Shown here: one piece after another, positions 6,988 to 16,706 of the stretch
How positions within the stretch are numbered: the stretch's first letter is position 1
Layout: the number at the start of each line of letters is the position of its first letter
Assembly: GCA_013822685.1 (NCBI GenBank)
Contig: PNKV01000001.1
Coordinates: 186,001 to 250,000 of the forward strand
Reading direction: 5' to 3'
Length of the DNA: 64,000 bases
Source: Leptothrix sp. (in: b-proteobacteria)
GTDB taxonomy: Bacteria; Pseudomonadota; Gammaproteobacteria; Burkholderiales; Burkholderiaceae_C
Made by a program: the position numbers and the translations under genes
Notes under the pieces: generated by a model
Told to the model about the DNA's origin: nothing
Databases searched by the model: none
Seen by the model: the letters and a program-made list of their open reading frames with translations, nothing else

Positions 6988-9837
6988 ATGACTGAACTTG
7001 CCAAATCCTTCGACCCCGCTCCGATTGAAGCCCAATGGGGCCCGCTGTGGGAGCAACGCGGCCTGTACACGCCGACCCTGGACCCGAGCAAGCCCTCGTT
7101 CTCGATCCAGTTGCCACCGCCCAATGTGACCGGCACGCTGCACATGGGCCACGCCTTCAACCAGACCATCATGGACTCGTTGACGCGCTACCACCGCATG
7201 CTGGGCCACAACACCCTGTGGGTGCCCGGCACCGACCACGCCGGCATCGCCACGCAGATCGTGGTGGAGCGGCAATTGCAGGAGCAAAAGCTGACCCGCC
7301 ACCTGCTGGGCCGCAAGAACTTCGTCGCCCGCATCTGGGAGTGGAAGGAAGAAAGCGGCACCACAATCACGCGCCAGATGCGCCGCATTGGCGCCAGCGT
7401 CAGCTGGGAGCACGAGTACTTCACCATGGACGAGAAACTGTCCAAGGTCGTCACCCAAACCTTCGTCACACTCTTCGAGCAAGGCTTGATCTATCGCGGC
7501 AAGCGCCTGGTCAATTGGGACCCGGTGCTCAAGTCCGCCGTGTCCGACCTGGAAGTCGAAAGCGAGGAAGAAGACGGTTCCATGTGGCACATCCGCTATC
7601 CCGTGGATGGCAGCGATGAAACCTTGGTGGTGGCCACCACGCGCCCTGAGACCATGCTGGGCGACACCGCCGTCATGGTGCACCCTGACGACGAGCGCTA
7701 CCAGGCCCTGATCGGCAAGAACGTCAAGCTGCCTTTGACCGGCCGCCTGGTGCCCATCATCGCCGACGAGTATGTCGACAAAGAATTTGGCACCGGCGTG
7801 GTCAAGGTCACGCCCGCACACGACAACAACGACTACGCGGTCGGCCAGCGCCATGGCCTGCCCATGATCACCATCTTCACGCTCGACGCGAAGGTGAACG
7901 ACGAAGCGCCCGCCGCCTACCGCGGCATGGACCGCTTCGTGGCCCGCAAGGAAATCGTCGCCGACCTGGAAGCGCAAGGCCTGCTGGTCGAGGTGAAGAA
8001 GCACAAGCTGATGGTGCCCCGCTGCACCCGCACCGGCCAGGTGATCGAGCCCATGCTGACCAACCAGTGGTTCGTCGCCATGAACAAGGCCGGCCCATCG
8101 GTGGATGGCCAACCCGGCCAGAGCATCGCGCAAAAGGCCATCGATGTGGTCCAGAGCGGCGAGGTCAAGTTCGTGCCCGAGCAGTGGGTCAACACCTACA
8201 ACCAGTGGATGAACAACATCCAGGATTGGTGCATCAGCCGCCAGCTGTGGTGGGGCCACCAGATCCCGGCTTGGTACGGCAACAACGGTGAGATCTTCGT
8301 AGCCCACACCGATGCCGAAGCCAAGGCCAAGGCCGCCGCCGCCGGCTACACCGGCAGCCTCACGCGCGACGAGGACGTGCTGGATACCTGGTATTCGTCC
8401 GCCCTGGTGCCCTTCTCGACTTTGGGCTGGCCCGAGAAGACCATCGAACAGGACCTCTTCCTGCCCTCCAGCGTGCTGGTCACGGGCTACGACATCATCT
8501 TCTTCTGGGTGGCCCGGATGATCATGATGACCAAGCACTTCACTGGCAAGGTGCCCTTCAAGCACGTCTACATCCACGGCTTGGTGCGCGATGCCCAGGG
8601 CCAGAAGATGTCCAAATCCGAAGGCAATGTGCTCGACCCGGTCGATCTGATCGACGGTATCGAGTTGGCGCCATTGCTGGACAAACGCACCACCGGACTG
8701 CGCAAGCCCGAAACCGCGCCCAAGGTCCGCAAAAACACCGAGAAAGAATTCCCGGAAGGCATCCCGGGCTATGGCGCCGACGCCTTGCGCTTCACCTTTG
8801 CCGCCCTGGCCAGCCTGGGCCGCAGCATCAACTTTGACAGCAAGCGTTGTGAGGGTTACCGCAATTTTTGCAACAAGCTCTGGAATGCCACCAAGTTTGT
8901 GCTGATGAACTGCGAAGGCCAGGACTGCGGGCTCCAGTCCCACGAACCAGGCGCCTGCGCATCAGGCAGTTACCTCGAGTTCAGCCCGGCCGACCGCTGG
9001 ATCGTCAGCGAACTGCAGCGCCTGGAAGCCACCGTAGAACAGGCTTTTACCGATTTCCGCCTGGACAACGTGGCCACCGCGCTCTACCAGTTCGTCTGGG
9101 ACGAGTACTGCGACTGGTACATCGAGATCGCCAAGGCACAACTGAATGCCGCCAAGGACGCCGGCAACGAGGCTGCCCAGAGAGCCACGCGCCGCACCTT
9201 GATCCGCGTGCTGGAGACCATCCTGCGCCTGATGCACCCCATCACGCCCTTCATCACCGAAGAGTTGTGGCAAACCGTGGCACCCGTGGCGGGCCGCAAG
9301 ACAGCGGGCTCCGATGAGTCCATCGTGCGGGCCCCCTACCCCACGCCTGACCTGAGCCGCATCGACCCCGAGTCTGACGCCTGGGTGGCCAAGCTCAAGG
9401 CCCTGGTCGGCGCCTGCCGCAACCTGCGCAGCGAAATGAGCTTGTCGCCTGCCGAGCGCGTGCCCCTGCTGACCGTGGGCGACACCGCGTTCGTCACGCA
9501 GGCCGCGCCCGTGATCAAGGCCCTGGCCAAGCTCAGCGAGGTCAAGGTGCTGGACGAAGCGGCCTTCACGCAGGCCACCAGCATGGCGCCGGTGGCCGTT
9601 CAAGGCGAAACCCGCCTCGCCCTCCATGTCGAGATCGATGTGGAAGCCGAGCGCAAGCGGCTGGACAAGGAAATCCAGCGCCTGGAGGGCGAAATTGCCA
9701 AGGTTCACGGCAAATTGGGCAACGAAAGCTTCGTGGCCCGTGCGCCCGCTGCCGTGGTGGACCAGGAAAAGCAACGCCTGGCCGACTTCACTGCCACCCT
9801 GGCCAGGGTGCGCGAGCAATTCCAGCGGCTAGGGTGA
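6988..9837 (+). CDS. valS: valine--tRNA ligase
   Basis: The protein has 949 residues and charges tRNA-Val with valine in the cytosol. The class Ia signatures are present: HMGH at 52-55 within [14 protein letters not shown], and KMSKS at 540-544. The editing (CP1) domain lies between them ([13 protein letters not shown]), and the C-terminal coiled-coil arm typical of ValRS covers about 880-949 ([19 protein letters not shown]). Length and order match the bacterial enzyme. The ATG at 6988 gives the usual [10 protein letters not shown] opening. Nothing looks unusual. Confidence 0.97.
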   Translation: MTELAKSFDPAPIEAQWGPLWEQRGLYTPTLDPSKPSFSIQLPPPNVTGTLHMGHAFNQTIMDSLTRYHRMLGHNTLWVPGTDHAGIATQIVVERQLQEQKLTRHLLGRKNFVARIWEWKEESGTTITRQMRRIGASVSWEHEYFTMDEKLSKVVTQTFVTLFEQGLIYRGKRLVNWDPVLKSAVSDLEVESEEEDGSMWHIRYPVDGSDETLVVATTRPETMLGDTAVMVHPDDERYQALIGKNVKLPLTGRLVPIIADEYVDKEFGTGVVKVTPAHDNNDYAVGQRHGLPMITIFTLDAKVNDEAPAAYRGMDRFVARKEIVADLEAQGLLVEVKKHKLMVPRCTRTGQVIEPMLTNQWFVAMNKAGPSVDGQPGQSIAQKAIDVVQSGEVKFVPEQWVNTYNQWMNNIQDWCISRQLWWGHQIPAWYGNNGEIFVAHTDAEAKAKAAAAGYTGSLTRDEDVLDTWYSSALVPFSTLGWPEKTIEQDLFLPSSVLVTGYDIIFFWVARMIMMTKHFTGKVPFKHVYIHGLVRDAQGQKMSKSEGNVLDPVDLIDGIELAPLLDKRTTGLRKPETAPKVRKNTEKEFPEGIPGYGADALRFTFAALASLGRSINFDSKRCEGYRNFCNKLWNATKFVLMNCEGQDCGLQSHEPGACASGSYLEFSPADRWIVSELQRLEATVEQAFTDFRLDNVATALYQFVWDEYCDWYIEIAKAQLNAAKDAGNEAAQRATRRTLIRVLETILRLMHPITPFITEELWQTVAPVAGRKTAGSDESIVRAPYPTPDLSRIDPESDAWVAKLKALVGACRNLRSEMSLSPAERVPLLTVGDTAFVTQAAPVIKALAKLSEVKVLDEAAFTQATSMAPVAVQGETRLALHVEIDVEAERKRLDKEIQRLEGEIAKVHGKLGNESFVARAPAAVVDQEKQRLADFTATLARVREQFQRLG

Positions 9838-9870
9838 TCCCTGTGTGAGGGAACTATCGGTGTGCTAAGG

Positions 9871-9894
9871 GCTCAATGGCTGACACCATTGAGC
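9871..9894. repeat. 9-bp inverted repeat between valS and galU
   Basis: GCTCAATGG (9871-9879) and CCATTGAGC (9886-9894) form a perfect nine-pair stem with a six-base loop. No T-run follows on either strand, so it is not a standard intrinsic terminator. It ends 24 bases before the galU ATG, where it could act as an RNA-processing or 5'-leader element, or as a protein-binding palindrome. Confidence 0.55.
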
Positions 9895-9918
9895 GCTGCA
9901 GCACCGAGGAATCCTGAA

Positions 9919-10791
9919 ATGCAAATCACCAAGGCCATCTTTCCCGTCGCCGGCCTGGGCACCCGATTCCTCCCCGCCACCAAGGCGCAGCCCAAGGAGA
10001 TGCTGCCCGTCGTCGACAAGCCGCTGATCCAATACGCGGTCGAGGAAGCGTACGACGCCGGCATCCGCGAAATGATTTTCGTGACCGGCCGCCACAAGCG
10101 CCCCATCGAAGATCACTTCGACACGGCGTTTGAACTGGAATACGAGCTGGAGCAAGCGGGCAAGCAGGAACTGCTGAACGTCGTGCAATCCATCAAGCCA
10201 GCGGACATGGAATGTGTATTCGTGCGCCAGCCCAAAAGTCTGGGGCTGGGGCATGCCGTGTTGTGCGGAGAACGGCTGGTCAGGGGCGAACCCTTCGCTG
10301 TCCTGTTGGCTGACGACCTGATGGTGGGTGACACGCCCGTGCTGCGCCAGATGGTTGAACAGTTCGAACAATGGGGTGCATCCATCCTGGCCGTGCAAGA
10401 AGTTCCCCAACAGCAGACCAAGCGCTACGGCATCGTGGCCGGCACCCAGATCAATCCTCACCTGATGGACGTGTCGCGCATCGTTGAAAAACCAAGCCCG
10501 GAGCAAGCGCCTTCACGCTTAGGTGTCGCCGGCCGCTACATCCTGACGCCCGGGATCTTTGAGCAAATCCGTTCTCAACCTCGGGGTGTGGGCAATGAAA
10601 TCCAGCTGACCGACGGCATCGCGGGTTTGTTGCGCCATGAAAAGGTCTTTGCCTTTCAGTACCAGGGCAAGCGCTACGACTGTGGCAGCAAGGAAGGCTT
10701 TCTGGAGGCCAACATTGAACTGGGCTTAGATCACCCCCAGGTCGGCCCCTGGCTCAGGCAATACCTGAAGCAGCTGCAGCTGGGCCGATGA
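9919..10791 (+). CDS. galU: UTP--glucose-1-phosphate uridylyltransferase
   Basis: The protein has 290 residues and makes UDP-glucose from UTP and glucose-1-phosphate for surface polysaccharides. The nucleotidyltransferase signature [19 protein letters not shown] is near the N-terminus, with [12 protein letters not shown] after it and the IVEKP motif in the second half. I start at ATG 9919 because GAGGA (9906-9910) stands eight bases upstream and the protein then opens [14 protein letters not shown] as usual; a GTG at 9862 would add an unlikely extension. It converges on aroK with only one base between the stop codons. Confidence 0.96.
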   Translation: MQITKAIFPVAGLGTRFLPATKAQPKEMLPVVDKPLIQYAVEEAYDAGIREMIFVTGRHKRPIEDHFDTAFELEYELEQAGKQELLNVVQSIKPADMECVFVRQPKSLGLGHAVLCGERLVRGEPFAVLLADDLMVGDTPVLRQMVEQFEQWGASILAVQEVPQQQTKRYGIVAGTQINPHLMDVSRIVEKPSPEQAPSRLGVAGRYILTPGIFEQIRSQPRGVGNEIQLTDGIAGLLRHEKVFAFQYQGKRYDCGSKEGFLEANIELGLDHPQVGPWLRQYLKQLQLGR

Positions 10792-10792
10792 A

Positions 10793-11338
10793 TCAGGCCT
10801 CTGGCGGACTCAGCTCTGCCAAGCCCAATTGCGCAACGATCATGTTGACCAAAGCCCCGACCGAGGGGCGGCCGGTGTCGATGCAATGGTGGGCCGTCTC
10901 CTCGTAAAGAGGGTGCCGCTGCTCATAAAGCTCGCGCAATTTGGCCATCGGGTCCTTGACCTGCAGAAGAGGCCTCTGCGTGTCATGCCTCAAGCGCCGA
11001 AAAAGTTCTTCGGGCGTAGATCGAAGGTAAATGACCTTTGACCGCTCCCTGAGGTGGCGCCGGTTGGCCGCGCGCAGCACCACACCGCCGCCGGTGGCGA
11101 TCACCAACGGCGATCCCACTTCAGACTGAGCGGTCAGCTCATCAATGACGGCCTCTTCGTGATCCCGGAAAAGCTCTTCGCCATGTTGCTCAAAAAACAA
11201 GCGGATGGGCATGCCGATCCGCTCTTCAAGCACAGCGTCTGAATCAACGAAGCGGGCCTTGATTCGCCTGGCCAGTTGCCGCCCAACGGTCGATTTACCA
11301 CCGCCAGGCAGCCCCACAAGTGCGATCACAGCATCCAA
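10793..11338 (-). CDS. aroK: shikimate kinase
   Basis: The protein has 181 residues and phosphorylates shikimate in the aromatic amino acid pathway. Walker A is GLPGGGKST near residue 8. The shikimate pocket residues appear in FVDSDAVLEERIG and FRDHEEAVI, with the ATGGGVV loop, and the lid Arg sits in TQRPLL. It begins nine bases after pilQ and probably belongs to the pil transcript, as in many proteobacteria. The usual next gene, aroB, is absent; galU converges on it instead. Confidence 0.95.
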   Translation of the reverse strand: MDAVIALVGLPGGGKSTVGRQLARRIKARFVDSDAVLEERIGMPIRLFFEQHGEELFRDHEEAVIDELTAQSEVGSPLVIATGGGVVLRAANRRHLRERSKVIYLRSTPEELFRRLRHDTQRPLLQVKDPMAKLRELYEQRHPLYEETAHHCIDTGRPSVGALVNMIVAQLGLAELSPPEA

Positions 11339-11347
11339 CGTTCTCGA

Positions 11348-13486
11348 TCAGCGCAAAGCGCCCTTCTCGGAGACCACCTTGGGGGTCAGGAAAATCAGCA
11401 GTTCAGAGCGCTTGGACTGCCTGGAATTGTTCTTGAACAGCACACCCAGGTAGGGAATGTCGCCCAGCACGGGAACCTTCTGCTCATTGTTGGTTTCCTG
11501 CTGCAGGAAGATCCCGCCAATCACGACTGTGCCGCCGTTTTCCACCAGCACCTGTGTTTGCACGTGCTTGGTGTCGATGGCGTAGCCTGCCGTCGTCACC
11601 TGCCCCACGCTGTCCTTGTTGACGTCCACGTCGAGAATGATGCTGCCCTCCGGCGTGATCTGAGGCGTCACCTCCAGCTTGAGGTTAGCCTTGCGGAAGG
11701 AAATCGCAGTTGCGCCGCTGGAGGTTGCCGTCTGGTAAGGCAGCTCGGTACCCTGCTCGATCAAGGCCTTCACTTGGTCGGCCGTGATCACACGCGGGCT
11801 GGACACAATCTTGCCGCGGCCGTCGGCCTCCAATGCAGACAGTTCCAAGTTCAAGAAGCGAGTCAGACCCGAATTGAACAAGGCGATACCCACGCTAGCA
11901 GGGTTGTAGCCATTCAACGCCGTCGCCGGCAGATTCACGAATTGAGTGGCAGCTTGAAATCCAGGATCGTCCTTCAACAGACCAGACTGGTAGCCAGTCC
12001 CTTCGTAACTGCCAGCGACAATGCCACGGTAATTCCCTCGACCCTGCGCAGACGTTTCACCCCCAAGCTTGACACCCAGGGAGCGCCCAAAGCTGTCATC
12101 CGCCTCGACAATCCGCGCCTCGATCAGCACCTGGCGAACCGGGATGTCGATCTTGCTGATCAATTGCTGAATTTCTTCCAGCTTGGAAGGAATGTCGTTG
12201 ACAAAAATCTGGTTGGTGCGGGTCTCGTAGATCACGCTGCCACGGGGCGACAGGATCTTGGTTGTGGTGCCACCACCACCGCCAGAGCCACTGCCAGCTT
12301 GCGTACCCGTCAAACCCTTGGCGACTTCTTCAGCCTTGGTGTAATTGAGCTGGAAAGACTGGGTGCGCAGGGGCTCAAGCGCTGCGACCTGCGCCTTGGC
12401 TTCCAGGTCCAGCTTTTCCTTGGCGTTGATTTCATCCTTAGGCGCAATCCACAGAACGTTGCCGCTCTTGCGCACGCCCAAACCCTTGGCTTGCAGGATG
12501 ATGTCCAAAGCCTGATCCCAAGGCACATCTTTCAGGCGCAAGGTCACGTTGCCGGTGACGGTGTCGCTGGTCACCACGTTGAAGTTGGTGAAGTCAGCGA
12601 TGACCTGCAGCAAAGCACGCACTTCGATGTTCTGGAAGTTCAGCGACAGCTTCTCGCCCGAATAGCCTGGCCCTTGGGTCAGCTTGTTCGGATCGACCTT
12701 GCGCCGACGCACTTCCAGCACGAACTGGTTGTCGCTTTGATAGGCCGAATGCTCCCAATCACCACGGGCATCCACCAGCAGCTTGACCCGCTCACCGGTT
12801 TGCGTGGCACTGACGGTCTGCACAGGCGTGCCAAAGTCAGCCACGTCAAAGCGGCGCTTCAGGCGATCCGGCAAGCTGGCGCGCACAAACTCGACCACCA
12901 GGTTCTGGCCTTGCTGCTTGATGTCCACGCCGACTTGGTTATTGGGCAAATCAACGACCACCCGACCAGCGCCATCCTGGCCACGGCGGAAGTCAATGTC
13001 CTTGAGTGCCAAAGGCGCTGCGTTCCTGGCTTCAGCAAAATGGACGGTCTCTGGCGAGGTGGCCGTGCCAGTCCTGGCTTCGGTCACCGGGGCGGGCGAC
13101 GAAGCGGGCGAAGGGTCCAGCACCAGGATCAAGGTCTTGCCTTGCAGCTGTGCCTTGTAGGTGGTGGGCTGGCGCAGGTTCAGGACCAAGCGGGTGCGCT
13201 CGCCGGCCTGGGCCACATTCACCGTGCGCAGATTGCCTTGGTTGAGATCCACCATGTTGCGACCCAAGGCGCTAGTCACACCAGGCAAATCGATCGCGAT
13301 GCGAGGTGGTGCCTGAACGACGAATCCGGCCGGCACCAAGGCCAATGGTTCGGACAACTCGATGCGGACCACGTCAGAGCCAGCCTGTTGGCTGCTGGTG
13401 ATCGACTGAATGGCCGCTGCCGCCCAAGTCAGGGGAGATGCCAGGGCCAAGGACAGCCCAGCCAGCACGACGCGCCACGGTTTCAT
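11348..13486 (-). CDS. pilQ: type IV pilus secretin PilQ
   Basis: Outer-membrane secretin through which type IV pili extrude. After a signal peptide (MKPWRVVLAGLSLALASPL) come two AMIN peptidoglycan-binding regions (about 30-130 and 170-275), an STN/N0 domain (LSLNFQNIEVRALLQVIADF), an N1 domain broken by a Gly/Ser loop, and the secretin core ending PVLGDIPYLGVLFKNN and LLIFLTPKVV. I start at the ATG at 13486 because GGAG stands eight bases before it and the signal peptide begins there. An ATG at 13513 overlapping the pilP stop would add nine polar residues. Total length (about 712) fits beta-proteobacterial PilQ. Confidence 0.95.
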   Translation of the reverse strand: MKPWRVVLAGLSLALASPLTWAAAAIQSITSSQQAGSDVVRIELSEPLALVPAGFVVQAPPRIAIDLPGVTSALGRNMVDLNQGNLRTVNVAQAGERTRLVLNLRQPTTYKAQLQGKTLILVLDPSPASSPAPVTEARTGTATSPETVHFAEARNAAPLALKDIDFRRGQDGAGRVVVDLPNNQVGVDIKQQGQNLVVEFVRASLPDRLKRRFDVADFGTPVQTVSATQTGERVKLLVDARGDWEHSAYQSDNQFVLEVRRRKVDPNKLTQGPGYSGEKLSLNFQNIEVRALLQVIADFTNFNVVTSDTVTGNVTLRLKDVPWDQALDIILQAKGLGVRKSGNVLWIAPKDEINAKEKLDLEAKAQVAALEPLRTQSFQLNYTKAEEVAKGLTGTQAGSGSGGGGGTTTKILSPRGSVIYETRTNQIFVNDIPSKLEEIQQLISKIDIPVRQVLIEARIVEADDSFGRSLGVKLGGETSAQGRGNYRGIVAGSYEGTGYQSGLLKDDPGFQAATQFVNLPATALNGYNPASVGIALFNSGLTRFLNLELSALEADGRGKIVSSPRVITADQVKALIEQGTELPYQTATSSGATAISFRKANLKLEVTPQITPEGSIILDVDVNKDSVGQVTTAGYAIDTKHVQTQVLVENGGTVVIGGIFLQQETNNEQKVPVLGDIPYLGVLFKNNSRQSKRSELLIFLTPKVVSEKGALR

Positions 13487-13509
13487 AGTCAATTTCTCCT
13501 GCAGGTGTT

Positions 13510-14046
13510 TCATCGCGCGGTCTCCTGGAGTTGCAGCGTGGTCGGGCGTTCAGTCCATTCGCCTGCGGCGTCCTGAACGATTTCGCGCAACTCGATTTCG
13601 GTCTCGGTGATCTTCATGATCTTTCCGTAGTTTTGGCCGAGGTAGTCCCCGGTCTTGACTTGGTAAAGCAAGTTATCGACTCTCAGCAGCGCATAAGGAG
13701 CACCTTTACGATTCACGCTGCCCACCATGCTCATGGAATCCAGGGGATAGGCTTCCAAAGGCTCCTTGCGGCGATTCAATTCAGCCGCGATGGCCGAGTT
13801 GGGTTGCCGCGCCTCTTGCTTCAGGGCCACGGTTAGCTTTTGCGTGCTGAAGGGCTCGACCCCATCCGCGCCCGCGTAAGCGCGAGGGTTGAATTTTTGT
13901 GGCGGTTTGAGTGGCGGCACGCTGGGCTGCACCTCATGACGCTGCTGGTCCATCCAGGCTTTCAGTTCATCCTGTTCGGATGCGCAGCCGGCCAGCAAGG
14001 TCATTGTGGTCAAAGCAATCAAGGCCAGATGAGGGCGACAGATCAT
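13510..14046 (-). CDS. pilP: type IV pilus assembly lipoprotein PilP
   Basis: The protein has 178 residues. A lipoprotein signal ends in LLAGC with Cys21 as the lipidated residue. A Pro-rich linker follows, then the PilP beta domain (AYPLDSMSMVGSVNRKG, YQVKTGDYLGQNYGKI). PilP is anchored in the inner membrane, binds PilNO and links them to PilQ. The ATG overlaps the pilO stop by four bases. It is part of the pilMNOPQ run. Confidence 0.94.
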   Translation of the reverse strand: MICRPHLALIALTTMTLLAGCASEQDELKAWMDQQRHEVQPSVPPLKPPQKFNPRAYAGADGVEPFSTQKLTVALKQEARQPNSAIAAELNRRKEPLEAYPLDSMSMVGSVNRKGAPYALLRVDNLLYQVKTGDYLGQNYGKIMKITETEIELREIVQDAAGEWTERPTTLQLQETAR

Positions 14047-14738
14047 TTCTTGTCCCCTTTGTTGGCTTTGGCTTTGTCGACACGCTGAGCTTCGACTTCG
14101 GCAGGGTCAAGGTAGCGGTAAGTGCGGGCTGTGGCTTCCATGAACAGGGATCCGCTGGAACCGTTGGTGGCGGTGGTTGGCGCACCGATTGTCAGGTTGT
14201 GCAAAGTCACGATCCGCGACAGGTTGGCGATGTCAGCGGTGAAGGCACCAATGTCATGGTACCGACCCGTCACGCGGATCGAAATCGGCAGCTCGGCGTA
14301 GTAATCCTTGACCGAGACCTGACCGGGACGGAACAACTCGAACTCGAGGCCTCGGCCCAGACCTGCCTGGTTGATGTCGGACAACAAGGCATCCATTTCG
14401 GCTTTGCCTGGCAGCTGCTTTTCAAGCTGTGTCACGTATTCCTGCACCTGCGTGCGCTGCTTGCGCAACTCGTTCAGGTTGATGGCCTGTGCCAGCTTGC
14501 TGCGGAACTCTTGCTTGAGCGCCGGTTCCTTGTCTCGCTCGGCGGTCAAGGCCTCGTCCTGGCTTTGCAGCAAACCGAACCAGCCGAGCACCAGCACCAC
14601 CACACCGGCCAGCAGGAACGCGGCCAGCTTTGGCAGGATGGGCCATTGGCCAGGCTCATTGGGGTTGAGGCCCCGGAACTGATCTTGCGCATCCGCAAAC
14701 CAGGCGTTGAAATCAATGTTGAAATTTGGGTTCGCCAT
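14043..14738 (-). CDS. pilO: type IV pilus inner-membrane protein PilO
   Basis: The protein has 231 residues: a short cytosolic N-terminus, one membrane helix (about 38-57), a coiled coil (LRKQRTQVQEYVTQLEKQL) and a ferredoxin-like periplasmic domain with the ISIRVTGRYHDIGAF strand seen in PilO. It heterodimerises with PilN to form the alignment complex between PilM in the cytosol and PilP/PilQ. The C-terminal 20 residues are Lys/Asp-rich. It starts 12 bases after pilN. Confidence 0.94.
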   Translation of the reverse strand: MANPNFNIDFNAWFADAQDQFRGLNPNEPGQWPILPKLAAFLLAGVVVLVLGWFGLLQSQDEALTAERDKEPALKQEFRSKLAQAINLNELRKQRTQVQEYVTQLEKQLPGKAEMDALLSDINQAGLGRGLEFELFRPGQVSVKDYYAELPISIRVTGRYHDIGAFTADIANLSRIVTLHNLTIGAPTTATNGSSGSLFMEATARTYRYLDPAEVEAQRVDKAKANKGDKK

Positions 14739-14750
14739 GATGTGCCCGCC

Positions 14751-15383
14751 TCAAGACTTCGGGGCCGCAGATGCAGCCGGGCTCGGCGCTGACGCACCTG
14801 ATGCTGCCGGCGAGACATCCTGGGGACGCTTCAAACTCAGGCGAATGGAGAAGTCGAACAAGCGCTTGGGCTCTCGCACGTCCTTCGTCTGCTGTGCAGA
14901 GGCCTTGATCTCTTGCAATTCAGGCTTTTCAAGCCACTCGGACTTGTAGGCGGTGTTGCGCAGGAACTCGGACACCCGCTCATTGGTCTGGGCAATGCCG
15001 GACACCATGACCGTTTGACCATCTTGCTTGATGCTCTTGAGGTAGATGCCTTCCGGCGTGTGCTGTACCAGCTCGTTGAGCAAGTGCACTGGCATGTTCC
15101 GGTCGATCTGAAGATCTTCCACGGCCTTTTGACGGGCTTTCAGAGATTCGATCTCAGCCTTCAAACCGGAGACGTCCTTGATGTCTTCTTCAAGCTTGTG
15201 GATCTCAGCGCTGAGGAAGTCGTTGCGAGCTTGCTGCGCGGAAATCATCTGTTGCTGAACCGCATAAGCCAGAGCGACCAAGACGCCACCGGCGACCACG
15301 GACAGCCCCAGCCCCACGAAGAAGGCCTGCTTGCGCAGCTTTCGCTTTTCTTCGCGGTGAGGTAATAGGTTGATCAAGATCAT
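14751..15383 (-). CDS. pilN: type IV pilus inner-membrane protein PilN
   Basis: The protein has 210 residues opening with the signature MILINLLPHREEKRK, whose short N-terminus binds PilM. One membrane helix (about 20-42), a coiled coil and a periplasmic domain (GIYLKSIKQDGQTVMVSGIA) follow. I start at ATG 15383, which overlaps the pilM stop as ATGA and puts the conserved INLLPHR motif at the N-terminus; a start 10 codons upstream would hide it. The C-terminus is a low-complexity Ala/Ser/Pro tail (PAASGASAPSPAASAAP). Confidence 0.94.
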   Translation of the reverse strand: MILINLLPHREEKRKLRKQAFFVGLGLSVVAGGVLVALAYAVQQQMISAQQARNDFLSAEIHKLEEDIKDVSGLKAEIESLKARQKAVEDLQIDRNMPVHLLNELVQHTPEGIYLKSIKQDGQTVMVSGIAQTNERVSEFLRNTAYKSEWLEKPELQEIKASAQQTKDVREPKRLFDFSIRLSLKRPQDVSPAASGASAPSPAASAAPKS

Positions 15384-16459
15384 GCGAGGAACCTCCGCAT
15401 GGCCAGTCCGCACGCAGTGAGGTAGGAAGGCGCTTCACGGCGAAGTTTGCTTTCGCGGATGGCCGAGCCCAACTTCATGCCGTCAAAGGGGTTGACCACC
15501 ATGGAGGCAAAGCCTGTCAACTCGGTCACCCGGTCTTTCAGGCCGGGCAAGGAAGCCGTGCCGCCGGCCAGCATCACGTAGTGCACCTTGTGGTGCGGCG
15601 TGCTGGTGAAGAAGTATTGCAAAGCGCGGCCGATCTCTTGTGAGAGGCTGTCCACGAAGGGACCCAAGATGGTGTTCTGAAAGTCTTCAGGCAGATCGCC
15701 TGCCAGCTTCTTGGTCTCGGCTTCTTCAAACGAAAAACCGTACTGACGCGAGATGAGCTGTGTCAACTGCGCGCCACCAAATGCCTGGTCACGGTCGTAC
15801 AGCAATTCGTTGTCACGCAGCACCTTGAGGCTGGTGTTTTCTGCGCCGATCTCGAACAGAGCCACCAAAGCATCCTTGCCTTCGCCTGGCAGGTTCTCAA
15901 CCAGGCGTTGCACGGCCAGGCGCGATGCATACGACTCGATGTCCAGGATGGCTGGCTTCAGGCCAGCCGATTCGGCGAGCCCCTGGCGGTCTTGCACGCG
16001 GTCTTTGCGAGACGCGGCAATCATGACCTCAACGTCGCCCGCGGACGTGGGGCTGGGGCCAACCACGCAGAAATCCAGGCTGACTTCGTCCAGCGAGAAG
16101 GGGATGTACTGGTTGGCCTCGGCCTCCACCTGCATTTCCATTTCTTCTTCGCGCAGGCCTGCCGGAAGCATGATCTTTTTCGTGATGACGGCCGACTGCG
16201 GCATCGCCATGGCCACGTGCTTGGTGCGGGTGCCGCTTTTGACGACGACCTTGCGCACGGCTTCCGCGACTTCATCGAATTTTTCGATTTGACCGTCGGC
16301 GATCCAACCCTTCTCAAAAGGCTCGGACGCAAACCGTTCCAGAATGTATTCGCCAGACTGTGTCTGGCTTAGCTCGACCAGCTTCACGCTTGATGAACTG
16401 ATGTCCAGTCCAATCATTGGCGGATGCTTGCGGCCCAAGAGCGTGTCAAGAAAGCTCAC
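15380..16459 (-). CDS. pilM: type IV pilus assembly ATPase-like protein PilM
   Basis: Actin-like (FtsA-fold) cytosolic protein that binds PilN and starts the alignment complex. The ATP-binding motif IGLDISSSSVKLVEL is at the N-terminus, with FEIGAENTSLKV and MLAGGTASLPGL further on. It is the first gene of pilMNOPQ-aroK and is divergent from mrcA. GTG at 16459 gives MSFLDTLLGRKHPP, the same spacing to the motif as in related proteins; GTG at 16471 is an alternative four codons earlier. On its strand the upstream region is AT-rich around 16500-16540 and could hold its promoter. Confidence 0.93.
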   Translation of the reverse strand: MSFLDTLLGRKHPPMIGLDISSSSVKLVELSQTQSGEYILERFASEPFEKGWIADGQIEKFDEVAEAVRKVVVKSGTRTKHVAMAMPQSAVITKKIMLPAGLREEEMEMQVEAEANQYIPFSLDEVSLDFCVVGPSPTSAGDVEVMIAASRKDRVQDRQGLAESAGLKPAILDIESYASRLAVQRLVENLPGEGKDALVALFEIGAENTSLKVLRDNELLYDRDQAFGGAQLTQLISRQYGFSFEEAETKKLAGDLPEDFQNTILGPFVDSLSQEIGRALQYFFTSTPHHKVHYVMLAGGTASLPGLKDRVTELTGFASMVVNPFDGMKLGSAIRESKLRREAPSYLTACGLAMRRFLA

Positions 16460-16674
16460 ACCGTCCCCCACGCACCAACTACGGCGCTGGAAAGTTAAAT
16501 AAAAACCACTTCAATGCTATCAGTAAAGGTTTTGTGTTTGATCGAAGTTAAAGCAGGGCAAATCCCAACCACGTTGCGATATGCACACGCCTTACAGACA
16601 GTTGCAAATCCGACAAGATGTGAAGGAGCGCAAAGTGGCCGATGGTGTACGGGTGTTCGGCCCTCGCGAGTTCC

Positions 16675-16680
16675 TATAAT
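16675..16680 (+). promoter_or_regulatory. candidate -10 box for mrcA
   Basis: A perfect TATAAT stands 26 bases before the mrcA ATG in the 247-base divergent region shared with pilM. No good -35 lies 16-18 bases upstream (GGTGTT or similar), so the promoter would be weak or activator-aided. Confidence 0.5.
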
Positions 16681-16706
16681 CCGGGCAGTGTCACAGGCCT
16701 GCCTCC

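Noticed and set aside
6919-8943. 674-residue open frame on the minus strand inside valS
   Set aside because: Low-complexity His/Gly/Val/Leu composition, antisense to a fully motif-supported synthetase; a codon-bias shadow in GC-rich DNA.
11276-13576. 766-residue plus-strand open frame over pilQ
   Set aside because: No recognisable domain and Gln/His/Arg-rich; the minus strand holds a complete secretin.
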